Of a DNA stretch of 64,000 bases, positions 11,501 to 23,953 are shown piece after piece. The notes under the pieces are model-generated. The model was given only the letters and a program-made list of their open reading frames with translations, did no database searches and was not told where the DNA came from. How positions within the stretch are numbered: position 1 is the stretch's first letter; each line of letters begins with the position of its first letter. The position numbers and the translations under genes were made by a program. The DNA comes from Branchiostoma floridae (Eukaryota > Chordata > Leptocardii > Amphioxiformes > Branchiostomatidae), in assembly GCF_000003815.2 (NCBI RefSeq), contig NC_049984.1:9578398-9642397 (forward strand). The letters run 5' to 3'.

Positions 11501-13437
11501 ATGTTGACCATGGTAAAATCCTGATTGATATCAGCCTTACAGCTTCGACTATGGCTAAACAGTCCTGTACGTACGAGAATGCCAGTCTGCGACATAGGGT
11601 ACATCTGTAAGCTGTAAGTTATTTTCTTAGGATCCACTTTTTTTTCTGCCATGCGCATCGGTCTTGTTTCTTCTATATTTTAGCTGCCTTGACAGTGTGC
11701 ATCTCCAGCCTCATCTGTCATTTGCAAGGTCCTACCAGTGCTCTGTGTCAATGTCAAGAGCCTTTAAAGTTTAAATCATTTTTACGGATTTCTTTGAAAC
11801 TCAGCTGTGGTGTCTTTCCAGAGATCAGTTCTCCAAATGGAAAACAAATGTCTCCATGCAACTCAGATCGATTGTTTATTAATTGCAAAATATCTTTCAA
11901 CAGTTTGAACACATATCACGACGCTATGTTTTTTTCCCATCACAACCATCTGCATTCCTTCAAGTGAGGCCGTGTTGATGTGATCATGTGGATGACAGCC
12001 GCGCGCGCATCAACTTTCGACCGTTTCCAAAAATACATAAATAAAGTTTTCAACCAAACTGTAAATAATACAAAGCAGCTTCAAAATAAGCAAATCGATG
12101 CCATTGATTGCAATTTCAAGGTCAAAGAAGATGTGAAAGAACAAAAATGAAGAATGTTTGGTACACTATATTCTGTATATGTTCAGTCAGCTTCCTTCCC
12201 ACTTCGATTTCATAATGAAAGCAACTTATGTTGGGTCAAACTTTTTTTCGCAGGCTCGCATCAGTTTTTGGGTTCCCAGAGGATGTCATCTATATAATCA
12301 AGTCAACATGGCCTGTGGTTGTATCAAGTATCCCCGCAAAGCTTTACAGACGGCATTGTTGTCGTTCTTCACCTCCGAGTGCCACATTGTCAAGGCAATC
12401 GTCACAAACACCCCACATGGTTTCTGTGACCTTCGTGTCGAATATTTTGTGCGGTAAACATGACAAATTTGCCGATGCATCAGTCGGTAACCGCGTACAG
12501 TGATAAAGCATTGTGATAAGGATGTAAGGAAATGTGGACTATCTTTTTTGTGACGTCATGATGGTAACCCTCTAAGGAAAATTCGTGGCCAGGCGATTGA
12601 TGGAGGCATGAGTTATGCCGTGCTAGAATCGGTGCCGTGTCTATCATGTAGCCTCAAGATACGCTATTACATCTACTTAATATTGACAAGCGACTTGGTA
12701 ACAAAAGACATAAGCAAGAAAGATCAAAACGTATCTTAACGAATCATCTTAAGAAATATACGTATCGGTAACAGTGTATTATGTATTCTCAGTCCCTTTT
12801 GCCAGTTGCGAGTTGCCAAATAGTTTTCGACCATGTGATGTATTCATGTATAACGTTAAACGTGTTAATGACACTGTACTCTGCTGATTCCATCACAACT
12901 AACGTCGATTGTACACGGTCAGCTCCATACATGTTGACCACGTGTGATTTGCATTTGAGCAGACTTTGACTTCACTTCGTGCAATTGAAGGTCACATATC
13001 ATCACCAGACAGCTGTGTTATCCCATGACACAACCGTCAATCATCACCATCATGGCCGTGACGTTTCTACACTCCCTATATGTAATTCCCCCACATGTCT
13101 AAATGCCAATGGCGTTTATGGCCTTTTGCCATGATTGAACGCGTGACAAGGTCATCATATTTGAGGTCGCATGGGAGAACTTGATGTAACCGGTTTGAAC
13201 CGTCTAATAAGATGGAAACTCCGAAAGTGTCAGTGACATAATGGATTCACTGTCCTTCTTGGAATGCATGATACTGTATAGTACACGCGTGTCCTTCTCT
13301 ATAAGACGTAGTGTATATTTCATAAACTTGTATCCCGGATGTCGTCTGCAACGCAACGACTCTCCTGTAGATCTCGTTTTTCGTTATTTTAGATTTTAAT
13401 TATTTCGCTTCGTCATGATCCATATTGTACTTATTAT
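8561..13437. other. Long gene-poor stretch with unassigned minus-strand open blocks
   Basis: No gene can be named. On the minus strand, open blocks at 12480-12298, 11658-11275, 10741-10463 and 9556-9347 each look like alternating hydrophobic (beta-type) protein sequence. They end with loosely similar patterns: a run of V/I/L, four or five residues, then N or E and an aromatic residue. They could be decayed copies of one exon or exons of an unrecognised gene. Splice links between them are not convincing. A TATAAATA at 10278-10285 (plus) could be a promoter but leads to no recognisable protein. No RNA genes seen. Confidence 0.2.
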
Positions 13438-13680
13438 CTCCATGAAAAAGGAAATATAGTTTAGGGTGTGTCTGTGTGAATTTCTGTCTGTCTATCTGTC
13501 TGTGTTTCCAAATTTTTGTAGTCCGGATAACTCAAAACCCCCTAGACGGATACAATGACATTTGGTTTGTGGGTAGGTGTTGGGAAGACGAAGGTCAATG
13601 TCAACTTTGGGCCCCCTGGTATTTGGCCTTGGTACTGCAGCAGTAATTCCGTCTTTTGTATACTTCCTAAAATCTCTCAA
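13438..13680 (+). repeat. Short copy of the dispersed repeat family
   Basis: It starts with CTCCATGAAA, then a GTCTGTCTGTC stretch, GATAACTCAA, GGTCAATGTCAA, GGGCCCCCT and GTACTGCAGCAG. The same order of landmarks occurs at 34505-34680 and, in reverse orientation, at 60540-60300. This copy ends early. Confidence 0.65.
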
Positions 13681-14079
13681 TGTATCTAGATCTTTCAAAG
13701 TACGCATGCGTCATGCTACATGCATATCATTAACTTACAGATCGCGTGCGACAGCATTACTTTGTACTTTACTGCAACCCTTCAAAATGCAAAGGTCACT
13801 GCCATGTTGCATATGTTAATTGGTAGATAAAACAAGCACCAGATACGATCAGTGTTCACCATATTTGAAAGCGTGTACCAGTTGTATACATCTGTGAGAG
13901 AAGCCACCGGGCCTAACGATCCACAGCTATCAGTCACTCTCACATGCCAATCTCTATCCACTTAGCACGGAGAGAGACGAGGCAGCTAAAAAAGGAAACA
14001 GTCATCTGTGAGTGTGCACTACATAAAGGGCGACACAAGCGGTCAGTGGGCAGACGTACTCTCCACGGTCCGAGGAAAC
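13681..14079. other. Upstream region of the methyltransferase gene
   Basis: No separate gene is supported. The right part presumably contains the promoter and 5' UTR of the gene starting at 14080. No clear TATA box is visible. Confidence 0.3.
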
Positions 14080-17000
14080 ATGCCGCGTCCGGCAGTGAGA
14101 CCTCGCACAGCCGCAAAATACCAGACCAGTTGGAAGAATAGTGGCGGGAACAGCAGCGCTCCCTGGAAGGAGTGGAGATTCGGCATCAAGCCAGGAGCTC
14201 GGGGGAAGAAGTAGTGAGTACTCTTCACGGCCTTCTGTTTCATTTCAAGACTTCTTCATCGTAGAAGCATTTAGCTCACCAATACTCGAGAAGTATTGAT
14301 ATTGTATATTATACTATATCCTTTATCTTAGTAGTTTGTGTAATCAGGTGGAAAAGTATGTCATAATAGTTTGTAGCAGATATGCAAAAAGAAAAAAAAT
14401 GTTGGTTTCAAGTAAGTCACGGAGTTTCGTAGTTTCAACTTTATTACTGAAATCACCCGCTTTCGTTACAGCTTATTCTAAACGTGACAAGTGAGCTCTG
14501 TGAACAAGTGCCAAATCCTTCGCTAGAGGTTCATCCTAAGAGACAATGGGTCAGTCAGTTAGTGGTATAGGGTGAGTCAGAGTCGGTAAAGACTGTGAAG
14601 GAAAACATGTCTGCTGATGACTATTGTAGCCTAAAGTTCCAAGAAGAGTCAAGATGTGTGATCTGGGTACCAACAACCAATTAATGATACAGCTTTCAAA
14701 ATGGAACGTTTTCCAAATTCTGCACTGACAAATGACAAATATAGGCTAAAGTCAATGTGTAAATTCAGGCGGTAGTTACATGAAAATGCTTCGCGATCGC
14801 ATACTAAATTAGTCTTTGAAGAGCCTCTGTTGACAGACACTAGAAACGCCGAGAATAGCTCGCACGTGTGTGCTACAGTACGATCTCTGTTGCCTAACGT
14901 TCCATGTTCCATGCCAGCAGACCGTGAAATTTTCTACAAATTGTTTGCTATTCGCACAAGGCCTTTAATCAGCCTGTTTGCTGGCAATGGCATTTAAAAT
15001 GCCTTCAGCTGAAATTCAATAATACCAGAAATAACTCTTCACATCATTGGTTTCAAAACATGAAAAGGTAACACGCAATAACAACTATACATCTTACACA
15101 AGGCATACTTCAGCTGAGTAGAAAAACAGAAACCAGCATAGTTGGACGTAGGAATGTGGAAAATGTGAATGTCTGGGGCTGGGCTATTTCCAGCATCAGT
15201 ACTAACGTGAAGGGCCAAAACATTAACATTTTAAAGGTACCGGTCACGGTCTATGACGTCGACATGTTGATTCGCATGCTACTAAAATACTTGCCCTCTT
15301 CATGGTCATGGCTGGTAGGAATTTTCCAAGGACTGTTTCCTGGCATCAAGCGATGGAAGCGTTGTTTCCAACGTTTCCTCATCAGTTAACACCCGTGGGT
15401 TAAGGTCCAGGTCTGGCACTAGCTTGTGCCAAATGTTTCTCCCTCCCATACGGCACGAAAGCAGACGTGTCGGCACGCGCTCGTCCTCGACACGCCGAGA
15501 TTTATCAGTCAGGTCACATGGGCACGATAAGGACACTGCCAGCTGTTGCCCCGATGTGGGACATGTCTGGCAACAAGACAGCATTTCATCTGCAATTTAA
15601 AAGCAATTTGCGCCATTGAAATACTTTGTGTATGGGATGTATAGCATCGTTAACCATAGTGTGGATTACAATCTTCGCTTCAAATGGTTAAGTCAAGTAT
15701 CCCCAGTGGCTTCGTATTTGCTACACTCCCCATATAGCATAGCTCTACCAAAAATAGTTACATGGAGTAAGGCCACAGCAAGTACATTTTATGGATGACA
15801 TCCTCTGCAGACTGCAAAAATAGTGCGATAGGGCGAAAAAAAAACAAGATTGGTGAAAAAAAAACAAGATGGCTACATTAAAAAAAATAGGCACCTTAAA
15901 GTTGTGAAGAATTAAAAGGGACAAAACATGGTATCAGAGCCAACAATGCATTCATTCCTGTATCTAAGACATGTATACTGGTGTGGTAAAAGTGACACTA
16001 GTGTGGTAGACTGGCATCACCAACAAAGTTGATAACCACACTCATAGCTTCCATATTGGTGTCACTTTTACAGTTACAATGTATCTAATAAGTTTCATTT
16101 CTACAACTCCAGTCCTGGGTACCTCGCAAGTGTCACTTCTACATGCACAATTATTAGGCTACAACACAATATGTTTGCTCATTTTGGTACTTTATCGTCA
16201 TGTTGACCATCCCTGCAGAAGAAAAAAAATCTGTTTTTTTTTTTCTTTCTGAAATGAGGCGAAAATTAATGCGCGCGCTGATGTCATCCATAAAATTTAC
16301 TTGCTGTGGCCAAACGGTTACTGTATATAACTTATCATTTCCTCCCTTCACAGCTATACCGTACAAGATGTTACTATCGGCGACCTCACACTAAACATGA
16401 AGGCGGTCTACAATGTGACTCAAAAAGAAGGTAGTTCTCACATCAACGTTTTTCCATTGTATTCTCTTTTTGAAAATATACATTGAACAAACTTCTGTCC
16501 AACTGAGAGCCAAAATTATGTAGTTCCGATTGTGTATATCTTACTGTTTTTGTAATTATGCGCTGGCTTATTTCTGAAGAAGCAAAGTTGCATTTTCGCA
16601 AGTTGGATTCAAATCAGTGATGTATTTTACATCTGTACTCAATTTATGTTAGTTTTGATCTTGTATTAAATTTTCCAGCCTTGTTCTTCGCCACTGGGCT
16701 TAGGCTGTGGCCATCGGCAAAGGTAAGATATTATGTTTTGTCTATCGCTTATGTGTTCAAGTCGAATGGGTACGAATGATGACAACAAATTTATAATACA
16801 TCAATGGAATATTAATGTCTAGTATTGTCAACAACACTCACTCACTGTATCCTCTCGCAAAACAAATGACCTATAGCATACCCTGTCACGTGTGCCATGG
16901 CTGTCTTCTCGGTAGAACTGTTGAGACTGGTTGATGAACAGCTCAACTCATATATCTAAAGAACTGTTCATGCTACGGTCACATGCATATTCAATCCGGG

Positions 17001-20000
17001 GCTCATCAGGGCAGTTTAGGGGGACAAAAAGCATTATTTCAAAATACAACAATGACAAAAAAAACTACCAAAAATTATTTAAGAAGATAAATTGTGCATT
17101 TTCATTTTTTCGTTACCGCAAACACCCAATCAAAGGTTCCGGTGGGCGACTCGGGAGGATAGGATCATAGAAGTAGTCGGGATTTCTCGCGGCTGCTTCA
17201 CCTCTGAATGTAGGAAGCCCTAAAGCATCCCGACCACTTCTATCCCCAGACGGAAACCTCTGATTGGAGCATAGGATATGTGACCCTAGCATAAAGATCG
17301 ATACATAATTCATGATGATGTATGTAACGAATCACAAGTTAGCCCTCTCCTCTCCTCTCCCCGCAGATTTTGTCCATGTATCTCGCAGCACACCTTGAAA
17401 TCCTGACGTCAGCTGATGCGATCATTGAGCTGGGTTCGGGGCCTGGTCTGGCGGGGATCGCCGCGGCAAAGCTGTGTGGTCAGCCCAGCAAGGTCTTCAT
17501 GACTGACCACAACGAGAACGTGCTCGAACTGCTTCAGGAAAACATAGATAGTAACTTTGAGGAAGGAGAAGGTACGACGTAACTATATAGTTGTTTACTT
17601 ATCATTTCGTGCACAGACAGATGACAATTTCTTATGACAAAAGCTACAACAGGAAGTGTATGTATTGTTCATTATCTTGCCATGAATATACCTACCTATC
17701 TACCTACCTAGTCCCTTGACCTCCAGGTCGTTGGGTGGACAAGGTAGCCATGAAGATAGAGAGTTGCCTCCAGGTTCGTCTTTCCCTAGCCAGGGTTATC
17801 CTCTCCTGTGCTCCTGTAGGCTGAGGGACGTCCAGTCAGTGATGTTGTCCTGCCAAGCTTTCTTTTGTCGTCCACGACGCCGCCCTCCTTCCACAGTGCC
17901 CTGTAGGATTGTCTTACATGAATATACATCTGTGCTGAATGAGGTCAACGACCGCCCATTGAAATATAAAGTCAACATCATGAATAAAGTCACATTTCAT
18001 TCATTTAGTAGCTAATGAAGATGAACACCATCAAAGCGCAACCACCCAATTTTGCCATGTTTTCCACCAGATCGTCCGACTTGTGAGTTCCTTGACTGGA
18101 ACACGGGGGTGGAGAGGTTCAAGAAACGTTACGGGACGTTTGATGTCGTCCTCGGGGCAGACATAGTTTACTCTGAAAGAACGATCATGCCTATGCTCAG
18201 CACAGCCAGAGCTCTTCTTGCCGAAAAGGTGAGTAGAAAAAAAAATGTTTCTCTTGACATATCATTGCTGTTGACGCTCAGTAATGTGAGGCCATGATTT
18301 CATATTCCGCAAAATACACATGGTCAAATGATGGTATGGAAATAATGACTGTTGAACACCGATGCATCATAATGTGAATGCTAGGTACCCGAATCTCTTC
18401 GTCTAAAACTTTTGTAGACTGAATTGTTATAGATAACGCTTGCATTCAAATTACGATGTAGATGTAAGCTGGCCTGAAATATCGCGAGATTGCTGACCGG
18501 GGTCTACTTCCAGACAATCTTTGAGGAAGCCAGGCAGAAGAAATGTGAAACAAAGCATGGTCCTCGCGATCGTTCGGGCCAGTTTCATTGCCATTGTCAC
18601 TGGCTCATTAGCTTTTCCAGATTTGAACGAATGGTGGTCAAAGGTCAAAGGTGACCGCACACCAAAGGTCAGATCTTTTTTAAGATCTTGATCTGTGCAA
18701 GTACAAGGGCAAGTAGATTACTTCTCAATCGGTAAGTTTGATTGGTTGAACTTAGCGAGGAGACGTGCTGGATTTTCGTGCTCGTAACCAGCAATAGTGA
18801 TTGTGGTGCACTGTAATTTCTGTATTAAAGATTGTGGCTTCTGTCATACTAAAACCTAACAAATACGTCGTCTGTAACATGTTCCCCGCGAGAAAAAACT
18901 GAGAAGGCATGTTTACCTCATCGATTGTGCAGTGTGCCTTGGGAATTAAACGCATTGACTAGGCCACGAGCAATGTATATATCATCTTAAGTATAGAAGA
19001 ATAATCCAGGAGAGAGGGTAATCTTTTTACAGAACCATATGAGTAAAATTTAACCATTAATTCTTGTAACGTCTGTATCTAACATAAGATCCATTTCATG
19101 TTGGTAGTCCATTTTATTACTGAAAGGAGATGAAAAAAGTTTAAACAGCCTTAGATTAGAGTAGAGGCAATCGCTGCATTTCAAAACGTCATCGATAGTA
19201 CCCCAACAACAGATCGTCAGATAATATGAGCACAAGCTATCAAAAAAGTAGATGAGTTAAGAGCACTATGACTCAACTTTCGATATTTGTATGTTACTAC
19301 AGCCATCCTCAGTCTTCCTGTTGGTTTACGTGGGGAGGCTGAAAGTCTATGACGACATGTTCCGGGAATGTTCGACCGAGTGCCAACTGCACTGTACCGA
19401 AGTGAAGCTAGACAGCATCCCGGGGGCTTCTGACATACGGGACGATAGCGCCATGCTGCACAAGATCAGGGTCATAGTTCTCAGACACAAGGAGTTCCTG
19501 GACAGAAGTCTTGATCTTCTGGTAGCAGAGACGCGTGAAGGAGTTGAAAGTCTCAAAGTTGAAGATACCGCCGACAACAAACTGGTGCAGCCGGCTGCAG
19601 AAGTCGAGAATCCCGGTCTCAATGACGGCGTGGCCGATGAATCAAAGGAATATGACAGGTTTCCTATTGCTGACCGCAGTGGTAACACACAGAGCTCCCG
19701 GTCTAAAGAGCCTTCCGTAACAAATGATGGACAGGATGAATGTTCAACTATCATCGACGAAACGATAGGAAGTCCGACTGATTGCAAGGCAATCGTTCCA
19801 CTTAAAGACATTGCTGCAGAAGCACTGATCGACGCAGCTGAAGAATCAGCTCCAGCCAAGCCCAACTGTAGTGTCAGAGATGACAATGGAAAGACAATAC
19901 ACAACCATGGCACCGACAGTGTTGGATGTAACTCGCAAGCCGAAAGCAACGCGAAGAATGAAAACGACCTGTCAGTTTGGCCGGGAACAGAGACAGCACC

Positions 20001-21279
20001 AGCTGGTTTTGGCGGCAGTCCAGAGGCATCTGGCAAAGGTATCCCGAAGGACGGCAGAGAGATGCCAGAAGAGAAGAGCCAGATGAAAGAAGAGGCTGAC
20101 AGTTATGACATGGACATTCCCGTTATCTCTACCACGATGGCTGTGTCTGAAGCTGAGGAGAAACCGCCGATTGTGAATGGCGCCCTGACTGCTGATGAAC
20201 TACCATCCATTCAGGTGACATCTAAGGAAGATGTAGTTAGTTTGACGTCAGATGTAGAAACAGAGAAAATGGCTGTAGGCTCTGTTGCAGAGGACAGTGG
20301 TAGAGTCAATGTAGATGATTTCGTGACAAAATCAGAGGAATCTAGTCAAAATGATAGGGTTGTATGTAGTGAGTTGAAAGTTTCACAAGAATCAGCTTCG
20401 AGTTCTAATGATACGACAGATGAAGTGTTTGAAGCAGACAGGTCAGATGATTTACCGAACGAAACTGGACAGGCTGTTGGCATTTTCACTAGTCAGACGT
20501 ATGTAAGTGACACCGAAACAGTAGGATGTGAAGCTCGGGATATGTTTGATACAAAAGTCAATCAAGACGTACAGTCAATGTGTGTGGCCAATTCAGTAAA
20601 GGGCACACAGTCTGATGATATCACGATGACGAAAGGTGAACCACTAAGCGAAGAGTTATCCGGCAATGGGAATGAAATCTCGTTATTTACGGCGTGTGAA
20701 CCTGTTGACAAAACCTCTTTATCTAAATGCACGGGCAGCATGGAATTATGCTCAGATTTTGGGAACGATGATGAAATCAATTATCATGTACTTAATGGTA
20801 ATAATGAAACACGGTTTGATACAGACAAAAACGAGTCTGTCGATAGTATTGCAGAGGAACAGTGTCAGACAGTGCCAGATGATAGAGTTAGTGGAGAAGA
20901 CAAAACGATAATCATAGATCAAAAGCAGAGACAAGCTAGGGCGGAAGAAGACTCTCAAGACGAGTCATTTGAGAGGGATTCAGTGACTGCTGATTCGATC
21001 TACGAAGAAGCAGATAGTAGGTCTGATCAAACAGAACCTACGTTCATCGTCAAACAAGACAACGACACAAATTATAGTGAGGAAAAGGCAAAGGTAGAAA
21101 CAAGCCATCAGCTTGAGACAAAAAATAAATATCAAGAGTTTGGTGATAGCGATTTAAATATGTCGCTGTACTCTGCTATGATGCACCTTGTTCTGATCCC
21201 CACGTTTGTGTTCGTGGTCATGTTCCTTGTTTCTTTTCTGGTGGCCTCCGTTTGGTTCCAGATTTTCTTTAACACTTGA
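14080..21279 (+). CDS. METTL21-like: METTL21-type (Methyltransf_16) methyltransferase with long acidic tail and C-terminal membrane anchor
   Basis: Six in-phase exons (14080-14213, 16354-16430, 16679-16722, 17367-17571, 18071-18228, 19303-21279) give 864 aa. The N-terminal ~45 residues are basic. The SAM-dependent fold follows: LRLWPSAK before motif I, ELGSGPG at 106-112, the acidic MTDHNE post-I segment, and DVVLGADIVY with the family DxxY signature at 184-187. This class methylates Lys (sometimes Arg or His) of specific proteins. After about residue 260 the protein becomes a ~560-residue acidic, Ser/Thr/Glu/Asp-rich, apparently disordered region encoded in one large exon. It ends with a ~25-residue hydrophobic segment (about 835-860) and a short tail, so it looks tail-anchored with the enzyme facing the cytosol. 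Exon 1 is the least certain: it is 2.1 kb from exon 2, but the donor (AAGTA|GTGAGT) and phase fit exactly. METTL21 enzymes are usually ~200-250 aa, so the extension is unusual. Confidence 0.8.
15306..15589 (-). other. Unassigned Cys-containing exon candidate inside intron 1 of the methyltransferase gene
   Basis: On the minus strand a TTAAATTGCAG acceptor precedes ~93 open codons ending in TGA at 15308-15306. The start is cysteine-rich (SCCQTCP, then SCPC). The rest is polar with no motif I know. No partner exon was found. It could be a terminal exon of a nested gene or chance. Confidence 0.2.
17705..17915 (-). mobile_element. Fragment of a LINE-type reverse transcriptase ORF, 3' part
   Basis: Read on the minus strand it encodes ILQGTVEGGRRRGRQKKAW, then DNITDW, the typical C-terminal end of CR1/RTE-like retrotransposon polyproteins. 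After a frame change it continues with LARERRTWRQL, matching the family's usual ending. Stops and the frameshift show it is dead. It sits in intron 4 of the methyltransferase gene. Confidence 0.75.
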
Positions 21280-22892
21280 ACAAGATTAAGAAACAATGAT
21301 GAAGGGAAAAGGCAACAAGAGACAGAACAGGTCCAGCGCGGGGCACATGAAGCAACAGAATGCAGTGAAGGGTTGTTTTGGGTTGTCGGAAGATTTCTTG
21401 CTTACTAGTCGATCAGCAAAGATAATCACCTCGATTTGACCAACAACTCCAAATATTTTGTGCTTTTTGAATTAAAAATCCTTGTATTCTTGGATTCATA
21501 CCCGGCATTTGTCAACGTTAGCCAGTTTTACTGGGTCCAATCAGTCGCGACATGGTTATAGACTGTTATGTCAGTTACCCAGCTGGAGGATGTTATACCT
21601 ACCTCGATATAGGAGTGCACCTGTCCTCAGTAGGGCCCTTATCAAACTTAGGTAACTCCAATAGTGTGCGACATCAGAAATCGTGTTTCGCACGTGCTTC
21701 TAAAGGGCTAATACCGTAGCTGTAGAGGCAAAGAGAATGGCCTCTACATCTACGTAGACGCCATTCTCAACAGGCAGAAGTCAGAATTAACGCTTAAGTA
21801 AGTATTCAAAACACATCACGTATATTGGTTCACCGTTCGAAATAAGTAGCTATGAGATCGCAGCTGAAGATAGATCAGTGGATACAAACGTGTTCTTTTT
21901 TAAATTTTATTAGAGTAGTTTAAACCTCAGCATTGCAATATTAATTTAGTCAAATGTGAGACAGTAGATTCAAGGGAAGTTTTCGCATTGAAAATGGTTG
22001 TATTGGTGCATGATGAACAAAAAGTAGCTTTCTTCCTTCAAATAGTTGTTTAGTTTTGATGATATAGTGTTGTTTGCATTATGTTATATATGAGTTTTAC
22101 CATTTCCCCCGCTGTACTGCATGTTGATGTGTCCTGTATACAACTCATTGTAGCTGACGGATCGTCATCATCTTGTAGTGTGCTGATATCCAAAGTGTAC
22201 AGCATTGTTTTATGTGCTGCACGTACTCATCAAACCTGTCAATGTGACGCCATTTGTTGTGCTCGATGGAAAGAATATGAAAAACCGTAATTACGAAAAG
22301 TGAAATGCATGGAATTTGCAAGTAGGGTCGGAGATAGAGAAACTCACGACCGTCTGTCATGTCACTTCATGGCATTATAAAGCGTTTATCAACCATTCTT
22401 GAATCTGTCGTCTTCATTGTGATTTGCTCTTTGCATCACCATGCCATACATGCTACATGTGCTTTAACCTGGCTTTTATAAGCAAAAGCAGTTGCTCACA
22501 GAAACTTTAGGAACCGCTTTCCGCGAAGAACTGCCTCGGATCTCACAGCTCGAGGAATAAGTCAAGAAAAAGCTCCCATCCAAAGGCCAGAACGTTGTTT
22601 TTTTCTAAAATCGTCCACTCCTATGTAAGGGCTTAATTCGCAGATTTGTGGTGCATCTAACGCTTATCACGCTGCATACTAACGCTGTCTTTGCTGCCTG
22701 TCTTCAAGTTGAAAATGACTTATGATTTTATTTATCCATGTCAATACCAACTCTAGGTTCGGAGACAGTGAAACAGACAACTTACAGCAGTTGTAGGATG
22801 ACATCACAGTCGGTAGGATGGCAGGAACTGTTCCTGGGTATTTTGACATGCATTTGTGAACGGAAACCTGTACAAGGATAGTCTTGATAGAG

Positions 22893-22933
<41 letters not shown>

Positions 22934-23953
22934 TAGGTACTAATGCAGTTAACTATTTAACCTCGACTTATAAGTATGAAAAGCGTTATCAATTTTTGTT
23001 CAAATGAGAAACATCCCGGCACATAATCTGATGAACTGTATGATATCGTAAAGTCAAAGGCAAGGCATTTTCCCAAATGCTCTAAAGTTGCCATTATACG
23101 TACGTACACATCCCTGACAACACAGTTGTCAGTGAATTAACTGTGTTATTAGGATAATAAGTAGATATTTTACTCTTTGCACTTCAATCAACATGTAATA
23201 AAGTAAGCGACCAAGAGTCAATTGTGTGTATTGAAGAAGCGCGTAGTTCTGTTGCGGTTACCCTGGCCTGGTCGACATGGATCCACGCGCGCACCGGTTT
23301 CTTTCTGAAGCCAGTTTGTTATATGATTTACTGAAATAGCACAACGTGCACCATCTTCATCACCATATTTAAAACAAGACAACCTAATTCTGGAATTTTT
23401 TAAATATGGGATAATTTTGACCGCGTCAAAACGTCAGACCTTCAAGCGGCGCCCCCAGCGCTCAAGTCCATATTGCACCGCAGATAACTCTAAACACCTT
23501 ACATAGTTTCAAAAGAAATGTTGTATCTATAATGCAGACAGACAAAATACCATGACATTTGTTCAACGTCTTGTTTTCCCCCATCAAATTGGATATATGA
23601 ATTTGAGTGGTTGCAATCTTCAACAAGTGACATTTATTACAGGGAGTATATGCCTGACCACTTCTATTGGTATTAAACATATGCAAATAATCACCTTTTT
23701 CTAACAGAAGAAAAGAAACTTAAAGGCACGTCTGATCCACAATTACCGACTGTAAGGGATAAAAACAAAGTGCGCCATTCTCATATGCACCCACTCCTAT
23801 TGTTTACATCGGCCCGCCCAGTTTAACGAGTAAAGGTTGAGAGAGACAAAGGTCAGTGGTCACAAGACACTGCACAGAGCCGCGGCGAGTTGCGGAAGTG
23901 GCTGACTGAACGTTTTGACGTGCCAAACGGAGACAGCTTTTCCTTTGACAGGG
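21280..23953. other. Intergenic, 2.7 kb
   Basis: The left part probably holds the methyltransferase 3' UTR (an ATTAAA occurs near 21470). 22888-22934 is a GAAA/GA microsatellite. A short hairpin (GAGAATGGC / GCCATTCTC) lies near 21735-21775. I see no gene. The last few hundred bases should contain the AKR-1 promoter, without an obvious TATA box. Confidence 0.45.

Noticed and set aside
19347-20036. 229-codon minus-strand open frame
   Set aside because: It is antisense to the coding exon 6 of the methyltransferase gene, which has the phase-matched splice junction and the membrane anchor. The antisense frame has no motif.
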